64,000 nucleotides of DNA from Puffinus mauretanicus (Eukaryota; Chordata; Aves; Procellariiformes; Procellariidae): positions 1,240,001 through 1,304,000 of the forward strand of contig JAJKFH010002485.1 of the NCBI GenBank assembly GCA_023333565.1. Direction: 5' to 3'. The stretch's first letter is position 1; each line of letters opens with the position of its first letter. The translations under genes and the position numbers were made by a program. This document shows positions 38,201 through 52,300 of the stretch, piece after piece. The notes beneath the pieces were generated by a model. The model saw only the letters and a program-made list of their open reading frames with translations. It was not told the DNA's origin and did not search any database.

Positions 38201-39254
38201 CTAGTCTTCTCACCATAAGGACCAACAACTTGAAACACCAACACAATGCCATTTATTAGAGGTAAAATGACATTAGGAGAGAGGAAATGGTTCAACAACA
38301 ACAAAAAAAAAACAAACAAACAAACTTAGTTATGATCACCTTCCTTTTATTGAACAAATCTGACTAAATTGTGAACGTTGGCCCTGAACAGGATAATGCA
38401 CTCTAAGCACGAAATAAAGAGAAAATGGACAATCTTGCAGATTCAGAGCTTTATCATGACCTGCAATCATTTTATACCTATATTCTAGAATGAGAAAGAG
38501 ATCTTTTTCACCCCATTATGCTTTACATGTCTGTTAGAGTTCAGTATCACAGTCTGTGGGGTTACTTTCTCTTCTCAAAGTCAAATCTATTGATTTACTA
38601 TATCTGATCACCTCATACACTGGGACTTTCCTTTACTTTAAACATAGTACTTTGCAGTTCATTTTATGACAAACATTGTTCTCAAGGAGGTATTTTCATC
38701 TAGACAAAATGATTTTTTTTTAATTAAGATAAAACTCTCCTCCCTTGCCAATTTGTCCTATCATAATATCTAAGTAATTCATGTTAGTATTATTAAAAAA
38801 CATCATACAGGTATGTATCAGATACAAAATAATTTATTTGCTGCTGTATTTGAATAATATTGCTCTATCAACTCAGTCATAGGAAGTTTAAATCACTTAT
38901 GTAGATATAATATTCTCCCCTATTTTAGGCAGGGAGTTGGAAGGTCTATGTCTTGGTCCTCCAAATTTTTGAATTCATGTTCCACCTTCCTTAATTACTT
39001 GAAGCAAGGGCCCTTCTGCATGTATGTATTACATCTGCTTTTGCAAGAGCAAACTCTGCTCCACTTACAACCCTGTGTATGTATTGTGGTTTTGCATGTC
39101 ATTTTCATTTGTGTAATTTTTTACAATTGCTTTATTTCTGTCTTCCTTTACTGTGTTTATTTTTGCCTTCTTCATGCATCAATACATAACTCTGCTACAG
39201 AAAACTAGACCCATTAGTATTTCATAGGCTTTATAAACTGAAAGGGCAGGAGAT
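32206..39254. other. Non-coding DNA, no gene seen
   Basis: A 7-kb AT-rich stretch with no recognisable transposon, exon or RNA gene. The longest frame (137 codons, plus, 35433-35846) has no family resemblance. An A/C-rich simple repeat sits at 38292-38325. Strings such as the TATATATGTG stretch near 36825 are low complexity. Confidence 0.6.
38292..38325. repeat. (CAA)n - A-tract - (CAAA)n compound simple repeat
   Basis: Three to four CAA units, an A-run of about ten, then four CAAA units. The compound low-complexity structure suggests a decayed poly-A region; no element body is recognised. Confidence 0.85.
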
Positions 39255-39380
39255 ACTTCAAGCGAAACTTCAAGCAGTTCCTTGAAACAGGAATCACTTA
39301 GTCTTGTGTTACACAAGAACTGAGGTTAGGCAGTCATAATAGTTCCTTCTTTCCCTAAAATCAATGATTCTATAAATCAG
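39255..39380 (+). mobile_element. Possible very old CR1 3' end
   Basis: A segment near 39340-39375 (ATAGTTCCTTCTTTCCCTAA, then CAATGATTCTATAAATC) has the rhythm of a CR1 3' terminus, GTCCCTTC..CTTAAAATCTATGATTCTATGA. The upstream 80 bases are only loosely compatible. The match could be chance, so this is a tentative call. Confidence 0.4.
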
Positions 39381-42300
39381 TGCAGTCCTGTGTTGTTTTT
39401 ACAGATGTCTGTAGTAACCTGAACATAGAAATGTGAAAAATACTAATAAGGAAACTATAAAAAATAAAAATAATGAGGGCTATTGTTGTCAGTATCCTCT
39501 TCACCTGAGTGTTCAATGCAATAAAAAAATCTTCCGTTTTAAATATCTCCACAATTGCCTTAGAGTTCAAGCTGGAACTCAGTTCTGCCGATGAGACAAA
39601 TGCTATTGTCCTAACATTTTTATAAGCTTTATGCAAAGGGATGTAACCTTAACTGGTATAAATAACCTATAGCTCTTCTAATTTTGTATGATTGTGTTCA
39701 TCTCTTGCAGCTGAGGATTCATCCCTGTTATCACATAAGCAAAATTACTGTTTGCTTAAATAAAATGTGTTGTTGCTGACAAAGTGGAACCGCAAACATT
39801 ACAACCTGTAAAGACAGCAGGGGACCTTGTGTTGGAAGTTACCTTTATAGTGAAGGGTAATGCTGAGGTGTAATTGGCAGTTGCGGTTCGTGAGTATGTG
39901 GTTCACAAACAAGGTCTGCAGGCATTCTTCTCCTGTTATAGGAAAATAAAAGTCTTCATGAGGATTGCAGGATCTCTTTTCCAAGAAAAGGATCTTTTCT
40001 TTCACTGTCACAGTGACCAAGAAGCCTGCATTTGCTTTTCTCCTGTCTATAGTTGTTCTGTGGCACACGAAAGCTGATGGGTGCAACCAATTGTAATGAG
40101 CCACGCAATAATGATTCTTCACTTTGTCTTCCAGAGGGAGGAATTCCAGTGTTTGGAAGACTGTTCCCCTAGAATTATCACCAGCTATATCATACTGAAC
40201 AATCTGACCAACTTATGAATGCTGGGCACAATGCCACTTGCAACAGATGGGCATGGATGCAGTGAGCCAAAAAATCATGTATATGTATCAAATGTGAGAA
40301 ATGAGGGCAAGACTCCAAAGACAAAAATATAGAAGTGTCAGTCTTGATCTGATACAACTTTCATTCAAAGATGGTTCATCACTAGGATCTTGGCAGATTA
40401 ACTAAAAGAAAAGATGCTCAAACTGTGTAATAAGAAATGTGGCCCACTTAACCAGGTAGAATCATGGCAGTCATCAACAAAGTAGTCTACCCTCTCTCAT
40501 CTTCTTGCAGTGACTAGTAAGGAACGGGCTAAAATAAGCATAATAAATTAACAGACCTGAACTCTGTATGCTCATCTGTATTTCACCTTTACAATGCTAT
40601 ATACAGAGCCACACACCTCTAAGAGTTGAATAGAAAGTAATGAACAGAGGAGTAGAGGTGAATCCCATCCTGTGTTAGAGTACTCCTGGACATCTGTCAG
40701 TCCCTTTCTGTTTTGTGGAAGTGAGATTTATGAAGAATCCTATTAGCCTCCTGGTGAGGTTTGCACCTAAACTCACAGCTTCTCAAGTATTACCATTTCC
40801 AGTGTCTATGCTGCCCTTTTTCTGGCCAGCACTTTACAGAATTAAACAATGCAAACATTTCAAGGTTTATTTCCACTCAGTGCTAAAGAATGAGCAATGC
40901 TTACCCATGCTTTTCCTCCTGGTTAGTCTCCACTTAGACATCTCCCCAAAGAGCAACAATTTTCCATCAGCTGCTGTGTATGCTTGGCAAGGTCTTGCAA
41001 TATCACAGCCTCTATATGCAATATGACATTTCTTCTCATATAAATATCTTCTTTACAAATGGTGATTATAATAAAAATGCACAGCCACAAGTAATAGAAA
41101 ACTGAAAAGAAATTAACCTCTGCAGACATACATATGAAAAATTAGGATATATTATTCATTTCAAAAGAGAGAAAGTAAAGGTAAAAAACTAAATCCACCT
41201 CCAGATCTCTCAAAATACCACTGTCGGCCTATCCAAACTTTGACTTCTTTCCAAGACCCAAAATGTAACAATTCAGTTTTGTTTGTTTGTTTTTTAAAAG
41301 TATTTTCCTTATCAAAGTTGTACAGCTCTTATGACTGAAGGAAGGGAGGGAGGAAATCTTTCAGTCAGCAGGTTCTAGAGCACGAGTCTACAAATTATCC
41401 TGTTTTAATGCACCTGTTTACAATGCACCTGTAATTAGACCCATGGCGACACTGAGCTTGTTTCAATCTCTACCGAAGTCAATGGAACTTCATGCAAGAA
41501 CATAGGTGCCCTCTCCACACACAGATCTTCCTGAAATATGAAGGTCAGAAGGTAAAATGACCAGGTCAGAACTATGAAATAGTTATCCTAAAAAATGGCC
41601 CCTGTAAAGTTCATGGGTGTTGTGAAGTTCAGTGGATTAATGCACTGCACAAAATCCCTATGCCTCATTCAGAGCATGACTGAACATAGGGAGGCACATC
41701 TATGGTCAGAGGGTGTGGTAGAGGAAAAGTCACAGTGTCTGTGGATGCTGACACAATCAGAATGTTAGACGGGGTCTGTAGATTTGTCTTGAAACACTCA
41801 GACCCCTGAAAACTTTCTAAGCAGCTTTGTGGATCCTATTCTTAACGAATAATTCATATGAAATATTTTTCTAAATGCATATTTGAGTTCATGTACATTT
41901 ATTATTTAAAATTCTTATTCTTTTGAAATTAATTGTCTTATTTAAAATCTGAGTGATATTGCATATTCAGAATTAGTTTTATTGGACACATAAAGCTGTA
42001 TTTGTTTGGAAGGATTAAAACTGTTATGAATAAGTTTCTGTTTTATTGCCTGCAGAAAGCAATAAAATGCATTTTTCAACTTCTGTCAAGCAGTCATGCT
42101 ACAATTAGCTTTCTGCAAACATAACTACATAACTCAACTGTGGTCACTTGACAAGTAATGTGAAAAAGATCAAAATGAAAGGTTAAGTTCCAAGTAACTT
42201 TTTTCAAGTAAGATATTATTTTCAATATTTGCTCAAAAAGTCCTTGAAATTTTGACATAAATTTTCTTCAATACTTGACATACACTAGCATAAAAATCAG

Positions 42301-43420
42301 GAATTTTTAAGTCTTGTAAATTTTGCTATAATTGCTAAAAATCATTTCTCTGCAGTAAAATGTTACCAAAAGTTTCTCTCCTGAAACTTCTGAAAAATGT
42401 TTTGCATTCTCAAAATTATGTCATGTTGCTGCTCTTTTTTTTCTTTCTAATGTAACTCTGAGTTGCCTGTGCAAGTTTATTCTTTACATATGAATGTTTC
42501 AGATTGCTTTTTATCATTGGTTTTGGTTAGTTTTGTTTTTACATAAAGATAAATCTTTTACTGGTACATATTAAGATAGAAGGACCTGATTTCTCTCAGA
42601 TGTGCATGTGTACGGAACTACTCACACATAAACTTCAGAAGTTGCTTTCTACAATGTATATAATATAAATAGTGAGTTTGCACTCTCTTCCTTCACTGTC
42701 ATCTTTGTTCTCTCCATATTGTTTTTCCCTCTCTCCACTTCTCCACTACATTTGTCTGTCTTTCTACTATCTTTTTCATTTTTAGTTTTCCTGTTTCACC
42801 TGAATTAGATAGGGGTGCAGTGATTTGTAAGTTCAAATTTAACTTTAAAAGTGCTCATGGTCAAATGTGTTTAATATCAAGCCAAATCTAAGTGCAATTT
42901 TTGGTAGATAATCAACTGGAATTGATGTATTAATAAAGTAGATAATTCTCTTATCTTCATACCAAATTTCAGTGAATAATGTAAAAAATAGAAAGCACTA
43001 GATGAAACTAAAAAAAAAAAGCAATTCTGTTGCACTATAATTCCCATATACATTGTTTGCTAGTGAAAATCCAAGCTAAGCAGGAGACAATATTTCATGA
43101 GGGACGATATTCAGACATGATTCTTACCCAGACAAGGTTTCTGCAACTGAATTAATGATGGGACTATCAAATTATTTTATAAAGGATCTGTCATTTGTAA
43201 GCTCTTTAAAGTATAGTTAAAGTTAACATTGAGGCAGAAGACTATATACCGTAGGTCTCTACAACTTTAATGAGGAAGGATTTATTTTTTGTTAAAAAGA
43301 AATTCAAAAGGGGGCAGTGTGCTTTAATTAAATAAAACACAATGGAGATTTTTTTCATGGTCTCTGCAGTAAAACACACAGTGATAAAGCCATGTGTGCG
43401 TGTCTTGCTTCCCCCTCCAG
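39381..43420. other. Non-coding DNA, no gene seen
   Basis: AT-rich sequence with small low-complexity spots only: TTTTGTTTGTTTGTTTTTT near 41278, GAAGGGAGGGAGG near 41340 and an A11 tract at 43010-43020. Overlapping frames at 39799-40122 and 40715-41026 (107 and 103 codons) show no domain. Confidence 0.6.
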
Positions 43421-43579
43421 ATTCCAGTGCTAGCAAAAGATTTTGCCCTTGATCATGCGGTTTTAGACATGAAAGGCTTCAAATCTATCCAAGCTCAAGA
43501 TGAACACAGAATGTTAATTTGGGTTCATATGAAGAGCTGGACAAGCAAAGTCTTTTATTTTAAATTGTTAAAAATGTAG
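43421..43579 (+). other. Speculative terminal exon
   Basis: A strong splice-acceptor-like sequence (CTTGCTTCCCCCTCCAG) ends at 43420 and opens into a 52-codon frame that ends in TAG at 43579. The frame starts IPVLAKDFALDHAV and ends VFYFKLLKM. I recognise no domain, and there is no upstream exon in view and no clear AATAAA just downstream. It is most likely a chance acceptor with a short frame, recorded because the acceptor is one of the better ones seen. Confidence 0.12.
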
Positions 43580-46500
43580 TCTTTTTGAGGTCCTTTTCCT
43601 ACTATATGTTTCTGAAGTACATAAAACTGATTCACTGCTCCCCTATAAATCCTATAATATATATTTTTGATACTAGCATGCTTCTCTATATTTGAAGAAG
43701 CTTAAAATGTTATCATCTAATTAAAAGGTATATGCTTTTATATATACTCTATACTCTTTTTTATCATATTGTAATTATAAACTGTTAAATGGAAATAATT
43801 TTACACAAAACAATGTACACTGAAAAAATATAAAATGCTTAAAATCAAAATACAACAAAACTCACCAAAACAGGACACCTCCCCAGAATATATCAGCCTG
43901 GAAAGAGGTATTTTGGAGAACACTGATGAAGAGAAGAAAGGAGGCATTCACTGAATTAATAATTTTCTAAGCAACTTTATATGGAATCTATGAGAAACTC
44001 CAAAATTATGTATTAAATTTATAATATATGATGGTACCATGGGAAATAAAATACATGTTTTATTGTGATGAGTTTGGTATGGCAATGCATCCCTCTCTCT
44101 TTCTCTCAGTCCAAAAGAGCGTCAAGTAAATCTGTCTAAGTAGAAAAATGTCGTAATTTGAAGTTCAGTATCTGGGGATGTGCTACAAGCAATTACTTCA
44201 TATCTCACTGGAACACAGAGACTCTGTCCCTTTTTAAGAATGTAATGGTTCAAAACTACTAAGTTTGTACTACGAAAAATTAACTTACCATTGACTCATC
44301 CATGAACATTGTTCATTATTGTCACTGAACAATTGTAATTAAATTTGAGGCAAAGAAAAAGGAGAGAAGAGGAGAGGAAGAGCTAATAGAATTATTACTA
44401 CTGCTAGATACCACATCTGACAGAGACTGGCTGACATTCCTCTGCCACCTGGAAAACAATTACCTCAACCCTTTAGACTGCTGACCTCTAAATCTGACTA
44501 GATCAGTCTACTCTTGAAACCATCTATTTCAGTTGTAAAGTTGTCAGAAGCATGTCTCTTCAATGTAACTGCAATTGCTCTTGCTGTCCAAAATTGTTGT
44601 TGTTGTTGGAACCAAAATTATTTGCTAGCAGAAACATTCTGTAATTCTTAGCTGTAGATGGGAATGAATGGATGAATAGAAATCCAGTCCAAAGAAAATG
44701 ACAAAGAATGAAGGTGAGAACAGGATCCTTGTCCTTCCTGAATTCATTTTCCTGTAGTTTATGAAGTTTAGTGTTCTTGAAGTATTTTGATTTTTTGTCT
44801 TTTCTGGAAACCAGATTAACTGGAATGTAGCATTCTGGAATTATCACTTCACAGTAAAGACAAACAATCATCTCCAGGTATTCATACAACCAGTGGTAAA
44901 ACATAGGTAGGATCAGTATCAGAAACAAAAAAACTCAGTGTCCCAGCTACAGTTTTTTCTTGCATCATTTTGAAATAGTGGAAAAATTTTAACAACAATG
45001 AAATCTGAAGAATGGACCACTACAATGCCTTTCATTACCAATGACAAGCCTTTTTACTTTCTCATCTACTACCCTCTATAAGCTATGAAATGCCCTCCAG
45101 TAGTGATTGACCCTTGTGCACATCCTTAGAAGCTATATAGTGAAGAACAGAAAAATGATCATTTAAATTTGACAACAGGCATAGAGATACAAGGGTAATA
45201 TTCATGTAATGCATGAATCCAGCAGAAAGGGATAAAGTTTTTGAGCAAAGGCTTTTGTTCTCTCCAGCACTTCACGAAAGTTTGTGAGCCAGGCTGTGGG
45301 TAAACCAAATGAAAAACAAATCACTTTTCTTGAAAAGTGTCTTGAAAATACCATAAAGTTGTACTAAAAGGAGGTGAGATCAATTTATTGCATCCTATCT
45401 TAGAGATCCTACCCTCCATCTCCTTCTAAATAAAAAATGAGAATACACACTAAATATATATATATTTTTTATATATATATAAAGATCAAGAAAAGCCTGA
45501 ATCTCTGTGCCTGTAATATCAAACAAATCTATTTGTGTTGATGAACTGTAGTTCAGCCAAACATAGTTGACTTGGAACAGAGCTGGAGATGCACTAGCAT
45601 TTACAGCATCAACAGTATATGTTACTCCAATCACTGGACGACACGGAGTCATGACTAGTAAGCCAGTAGTATTCTGATGTACCTTTAAAATGCTAAAAAG
45701 CAGTTATCTAACACCAAATATCAGCTATTGCAAACGTGTATTCAGACACCATACTGGATTCGCTATTTAGCTGAGCCATGTAACAATATTTCACTATAAA
45801 TTTTCTTACATTAAAAAACCTTCACATAATACTTTAACTTTTGTCTAGACAAAATTAGGAAAAAAATTATCATTGCAGACCTAAGATAATATTCCATTTG
45901 ATATTTATTTATACTTACTGTGCTAATTTTAAAAATTCTTACAATAGCTGGTGAAAGTCTTTAAGTATATTCATGATTATATTATTTGCATATCAAATGT
46001 TAATACAATTTTTTAGTGGGTACACTATCTAATTAGATGGATTTCCCACTGTGAATGGCAACATTTTAAGAGTAATATCTTAAACTAAATTATGAATGAA
46101 TTTTGGGTAATTTCAAAGATAAAACATTTCTTTTCACCTGATCCAAAAAGAATACATTATTCCTCCACTTCCCTAGCCCCCCATCCAACCCATCAGAAGT
46201 AGTACAACTGGGTACAATCACATCACTGAAGGAATGCTGCATAGCATGATGGTCCCTAAGCAATTTTTATACTAATCAAATCCAATGTATCATTCGTCTT
46301 CTTACAGTTATTCATCTAAATTTGGCTAATCACTATAGATAAGCTTCATTTAGCTGTATGTCATGAAAGCACCTGGAAATGGAAAATTTGCTGACATTTT
46401 CACTGCCAATCAAGAGTCTATCACTTCAGCACCAATACTACCACTTGCTGAGGAATCTCACCACTCTGCCTCATGGACAAAAATACACTCGTCGGATTCT

Positions 46501-47999
46501 GACTTACTACAGAAACACCCAAGGTACAGATTCCAGCTGCAAAAGTGCTATTTCTGTTTATATGTGTGTTCAGGTCTTATGTATCAGCAGCAAAATTAGC
46601 AGCATGATCTAGAACCAGTTCTGAAATCACCAGGTCAGAAGTGACATTGTTAGTGCTTTTGCTGTTGCCATCACTGTTACTATATCTGTGTGCTATCTAT
46701 TGCCCACACTCCTATGGTCTGACATTTTAAAACACAAACCAAAAAGACAGTTCATGTCCCAGAGAATTTATGGACCCACTACAGTATGAGAGAATGGGTG
46801 GAAACACACAGTTGACATTTCATAAGAAAATAATGAGACAGAATTACTAAGTCCCCCATAGGCATTTTGGCAAAATATAATTTTATGAGAACTCTAAAGA
46901 TACTGATTTCTGTTGAGAATGTAGGGATATTGAATTGCTTTATAGAGGATTATGAAGACTAGCATAGTAAAGAGCATGAACATAATTATTTTTAAACCTT
47001 AAAAGTGGCTGGTAAAGACTTGTCTGATTGAAGACAAGTGTTGAATGTCAGTAAATTCACAAGAAATGATAAAAGTAGTAGTGATAGTCTACAATTTGAA
47101 AATGAAAACAATCATCTGATGTTGAATATAATTACCAAATTAACATTTGTTGTATGATGGAAGTAGTAGAAATATTCACAGAAAGAAGATACAGGACAAA
47201 AGGGACAGGCTGGAATAATTATCATTCTGGTGCACTCTGGGTGGATGTCAGCTGATGACATTTCTCAGAACCAGAAAAAAAATATACTGGAGTAGTGGAT
47301 GTATGCAACATTCAACTGACAGAAAGGACTTGAGAATTGTGAATGCACAGGAAATACTGTGTCACAGAGAATCAGCTAGATATAGACATAATTTTCACAA
47401 CAATATGTAGAGGTATGACCAAATTGAAGATAATAATAGAGATGGAAACCATAGCCATCATGGTGACATTGCTTGTGCCCATTATAAAGGATGGAGGAAC
47501 TCCATTGTGCACTTCACACTCCTGGTCCTACATATGAACCTTTGTGTGTCTTGATTCTTGTATTCCACCATTTCTGACTAGAATTTTTTTAAGGATTCTT
47601 GGGTGTATAGACAAAGAGGTATCTATGGGGAAAAGTTCTTCTTCTCAATGTTTGTAAGGGTTACCAGAAGGCTCCTTAAGATTTTGTCTCATTGTGCAAT
47701 CCAGCACTGCTTGCAGTGTGTATCTCTGAGTGCATGAGTGCACTTCTCCCACAGTATAGACACAGCTCTTTTCCACTGCAGGGGAGGAAAAAAGTTTTGT
47801 GAAGAAGTTTGAGGATGATTGTAGAAGGAAGCAAAATTTCATAATTTCATATCCAGGAGGGTTGACCTGGAGCTGGCAGGTTGTAATTGACGAGGATTCC
47901 TGAGAGGTAAGCCAGTATTTCGTTTGGTCAGAAGGGAACAAGTCAGGGTTTGTTTTCAAAACATATTGCATAGTTGCTTTTTGATTAAGAGTCTGCAGA
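43580..47999. other. Non-coding DNA, no gene seen
   Basis: AT-rich sequence with a (TTG)n run near 44594-44608 and an AT hairpin at 45455-45481. The 122-codon minus frame at 44560-44928 and the 108-codon minus frame at 47645-47971 have no recognisable features. Confidence 0.6.
45455..45481. repeat. AT dinucleotide inverted repeat (cruciform-prone)
   Basis: Eleven-base arms TATATATATAT (45455-45465) and ATATATATATA (45471-45481) flank a T5 spacer. The arms are perfectly complementary. Confidence 0.9.
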
Positions 48000-49355
48000 T
48001 GAGAACAGTGGTATAAGAAGAAATACTGGCATCCAGATCAGCTCCCATGTCTGATGCTTCTCCATTATTACCCTTCCTCACTGGGCTGCAACCCACAGGA
48101 AATCAAACTCCTGGGATGAAGAGACACAAAGAGCAACCCTTACCACAGAGAGGGGCAGGTCCTTGTCTCAGCCACCATTACTGCTACTGAAAAGGAAACA
48201 GAAGTTGGGCTTTGTGGCACCCTCAGAAATCTGTAAGAGGTGATAAAGACTATTCTGTCAAAGAGTGGAAGACCAATCAAAAAGGAAAGATGAACACCAG
48301 AGTACAGATGAAATGAAGAGAAGTCCTGCTTGCAAGAAGAAGAAAATGAGCTAGCTCTGTCAAGATAAGACAGTAAATCAGTGAATATGTCCTATTGCAG
48401 AGTTTTGGATTTGAGAAGGCATTTAGGGAATTTGATGAAAGTAATTTCAATTGCATTGAAGATACAGAAGTGGGTTGGAAAAAGTATAGAATGTGATTAG
48501 AAATTAATACTGAACAGCAATTGCAAACATTATTCTCAGTGAGCACACTGATAAAAAGAAGGTCAAAGTTTGTAGAATAAAGCAGAGTCAAGCAGACTTT
48601 TTCCTATGACAGGAAAAACTGAACCATTTTGCTGAGCAGTACAAGTTTTGCTGAACAGTAAGGCACTGTGTGGTACTGTATTGTAAAATGCCATCGGGAA
48701 AGAGGGAGAAGATTAGAGTGGATGTATTGGAACCAGTGGGAGAGCGAAAGGAGATAAGATGGGATACTGTGAAAAAAAAAAAAGTGGAAGCAGAGGAATC
48801 AAAGGGTTTGAAGAATGGCACCATGGCAGCTCAGTTTTTCCGTGTGGGCTCCAGTTAACCTGGATAAGATTTGTTCACCTACGATGAATACAGACCTGAG
48901 GAGAAGGAGATCAAGTACAAGGTGAAGGAAGTCAGCGTAGTTGTGATAACTGCAGACACTTGCTTCTTGCTGAGAACAGGAGCCTTGGATGTAGACACTG
49001 CAGCTGGTGGTGATGAGACAGACCTGCAGAAAGAAGAAAAACCATAAAGTGCAGAAAAGCATTGTTGATATCAGTGGAAAAAACCAGGAAGAGAAGGCAG
49101 AGAGAAGGAAGCTGAGAGCTTGTAAGAAGGCACAGAACAGTTGAAGAGGAGAGGTTGAGAAAAAATAATATATCGTGGGTCACAAAATGGTGGAAGAGGA
49201 ACCAGGCTTGATGAAGACTGGATTAAGTGAACAGCCCATGTGGGTATCAGCAAAGCTGAACGAGTAAGGGACAACTGAAAAGGAGTAAGAAAAAGTTCAG
49301 CTAAGGTATCAGATGAGTAATCAAATACAACTGAGTTACTGATACTATTCACCAT
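48000..49355. other. Purine-rich, strand-asymmetric segment of unknown identity
   Basis: The plus strand is markedly A+G-rich for over a kilobase (AAGAAGAAGAAAATG, GAGGAGAAGGAG and similar), with an A12 tract at 48772-48783. On the pyrimidine-rich minus strand, stop codons are rare, so five frames of 78-104 codons tile 48277-49355. This is a composition effect, not gene evidence. A plus-strand piece around 48880-49045 can be read FTYDEYRPEEKEIKYKVKEV and onward. It vaguely resembles a charged exon or retrocopy, but I cannot identify it and stops interrupt it upstream. Confidence 0.5.
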
Positions 49356-52300
49356 AGCTAAACTCTTCTGTAACTATCTGTGAACCTCAATCCTTCAAAT
49401 CTGCACTAGTAATATATATTTAACAGTACATTTGTGATTATTTGAAGCTTACATAGAGACTTCATAGCCTCTCTTTTATACCTTAGCAAGCTGATTTCTT
49501 CCTAGAAGAAGTCTATGAAAGATGATGAAGGCAATTTAAAGGATAACATTTTTCCTGGAGCCAATAGTGGCAATTTTGTTTGGATTTACACATCACTGTA
49601 TGGTGAGAGAAAACCAGATTAAGTGGAAAAAGATATAAACAAAATCATTTTGAAAGAATACTCGAGGATTTACGGTACTGTACTTGACTAAAAGTGATTG
49701 GCAGCACATTAAATAGAGCTTTGTGTCAGCTGCAGAGTGGACTCTGCAAAGACAGGATGTCAAGTTACGAACTGCAGACTTTGCGACTCCAACTTAACTC
49801 CTTGTTACATTTTGTGATATTAGCTAGGAGAAAGTTTATATCTACAGTGCTGGAGAAATTAAACACACACACATTGTCATGTTAGCCAAGCAAAATTTTA
49901 ACTAAAATAAAATATTAGTGAAACAAAACTAAAAAGAGAAACAAAACAATCCTGGCATTTTATAAGTAGGTTATTTCAACAAGAACTAGATGAGTTGCAG
50001 AGGCCCTACACTAAGCTGTAACTTTGTCTTTGAAATAAAACTATTAGCTCTCCCTGTAGGTTAGGGCCTCTTTGGTTTGACAAACTTGACTTAATTGATT
50101 TGTAAAGATTAGTTGACAATCTACTCTAGCTTTTTTCCTCCATTAGTGCTTATGACTCCAAAGTTACAGTGGTGATCGCCACAGATGGAAAGGCCTGGTT
50201 TATATACAAGTAACCAAGTTTATTTTATTTTTTTCTACTCATTTAAAAGATTTTCTCAGGAAATACCTACTGAGATCTAATTGAGTTCTGGAAACATATG
50301 GGAGCCTAAAAGATGTGGACACTGAAACGAAAGTCACAAATATTCCCTACTGGCAAAAATAAATACTTTGAACTGCTATGCTTCTTTTATGTGAGGATCT
50401 CAAAGCAAATATTAGTCAGTGATTCTACATTCACGTTGGCCCTGTGAGAGAAGTAAGCAGTGTTTTAATGCCACTGTCTACAGCCCACAGACTATGGTCA
50501 GAATTCTGTTGCCCTTGTAAACTATCGACTTCAAGGAGGCTTAAAGACATTTTTTAGTATCAAATCCTTCTGATAACGATTTTCAGAAGAACTTAATAAA
50601 GTACTCTGAAGAGTTTTGCTATATATGCTGTTACTGCCACACTTGTAACATAGTAGTTTGAAATCATATAGTGCTTTGTTTGCCTTTGTTTGCAAATACT
50701 GTGTGTAAATGGCAGCTGCAAATAAGAACAATTTTGTCTGAGGGAGAGAAAGATTTAAACTTTCATATGTTCAGAACATGGGCTGTGTACCACAATTACA
50801 TTTTCCAAGATCTGACTCCTCTAGAGAAGCAAAATTTATAAACTATCTGTATCATAATTAATCAGCAGTTTCCTGAAGAAAGCCCAAACATTCACCAGAA
50901 CTATTTATTTTAAAAGTTGCTTTGCACAATATTTCATTGTTACTGAAAAGACTAATGAAGCTGCACATATTTGGTACCTCTGAAGATCAGATCCTAGCAT
51001 TTTTTAATTGATCATGAGTAGAGTTAATAAGAGTATGGATTTGTCATCAATCTGTTCTGTGAAGATTTACAGTGAAACTCTCATTTTTCTGGGTGATTTC
51101 ACCAACCATAGGAATAAAGTCCATGTTCTGTCCAGCACTGACTCTGGGTTCACAACCCAGCAAACACAGAAAACTCTCTATTGCAGTGTTAAAGGTGTCT
51201 TGTGTCTGATGTCACAAATCTACCGCATACTGAGGAGGAAAGCAAATCAGGAGGAAAGCAAGACAAGAAGGAAAAAAACCATAGAGCATGAAAAAAATTG
51301 AAATTGGGATGATTACTGATGGAATTAATAGATTAAGAGAAAGTTTCCTCTCTTCAGAAAAAATCATTACCCAAGTCTTTATTTTATGATATTTTATTTC
51401 TAATTTGTTATGAAGCATAAGAAATTTTAATTAAAATTATGTGCTTCATTCTCATTAATTGTTTCTCTTGTTTATGCTACACAATGCATAAATATACTTA
51501 CATCTTCATAAACAGATTGTGACAGGTGCGCTATATCCTACTTCACATCATACAAAACTTACAATCAACTGTGTTCAGCTAAATATATCCCTGTACATTT
51601 TTGGATATGCTAATCCTTAACTTATACATTTCAGACCAGTTCTATACACGTAATAATGATAATAAACTGTAAGAGATGCTGCTGGCTTCTATTGAGGAAG
51701 GAAGTCAAGCATAAATGTCACTCAAAGGATTGGTTCCTAGGATGTGAATGTTGAGAGAGACTAAGATTAGATCTCTGTAATGCTCCAAATCTGCAGTAGC
51801 CCTCCACAAAACAAGCATCTAAAGATTATTTTTACCCTTAGCACATGTATAACAGTGGAACAACAGTTCCGTAGCTGTCATTTCCCTTGTTTTTCATTCT
51901 AGTTAAAAGCACTAGAAAATCAAGATTCTAAAGGGAAAAAAAAGGGTGTGTCTATAGTAAATGTAACTCTACATCTTGATTTAATTATCAAAAAAACTGA
52001 TCGTTAAAAACATTTACTGAGATAATTTTATCTTGGTTTCCTCAAGCTGGAAAAAAATTACAGAATTAATAACATGAGAAAAGCATGTTTGTTAACTGAA
52101 AATGTGGTTTATGAAACAAATCCATAACTTCTCCCACGTCTTTAACACTTGAGATTTTTTTCAACTGCCTCCCTTTAGAAAAGCACATCTATGGTATTGT
52201 ATATTTTGGCTAGAAAAACTTTCCATCCCCAAAGGACTCACTTTTTTGTTATTGGCACAATCCACATTTAACAAGAGCAATGAAGCATTTGCCATTTCAA

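Noticed and set aside
44560..44928. 122-codon minus-strand frame
   Set aside because: No domain; it starts and ends without exon signals, and the terminal Asn/Gln run comes from a (TTG)n repeat.
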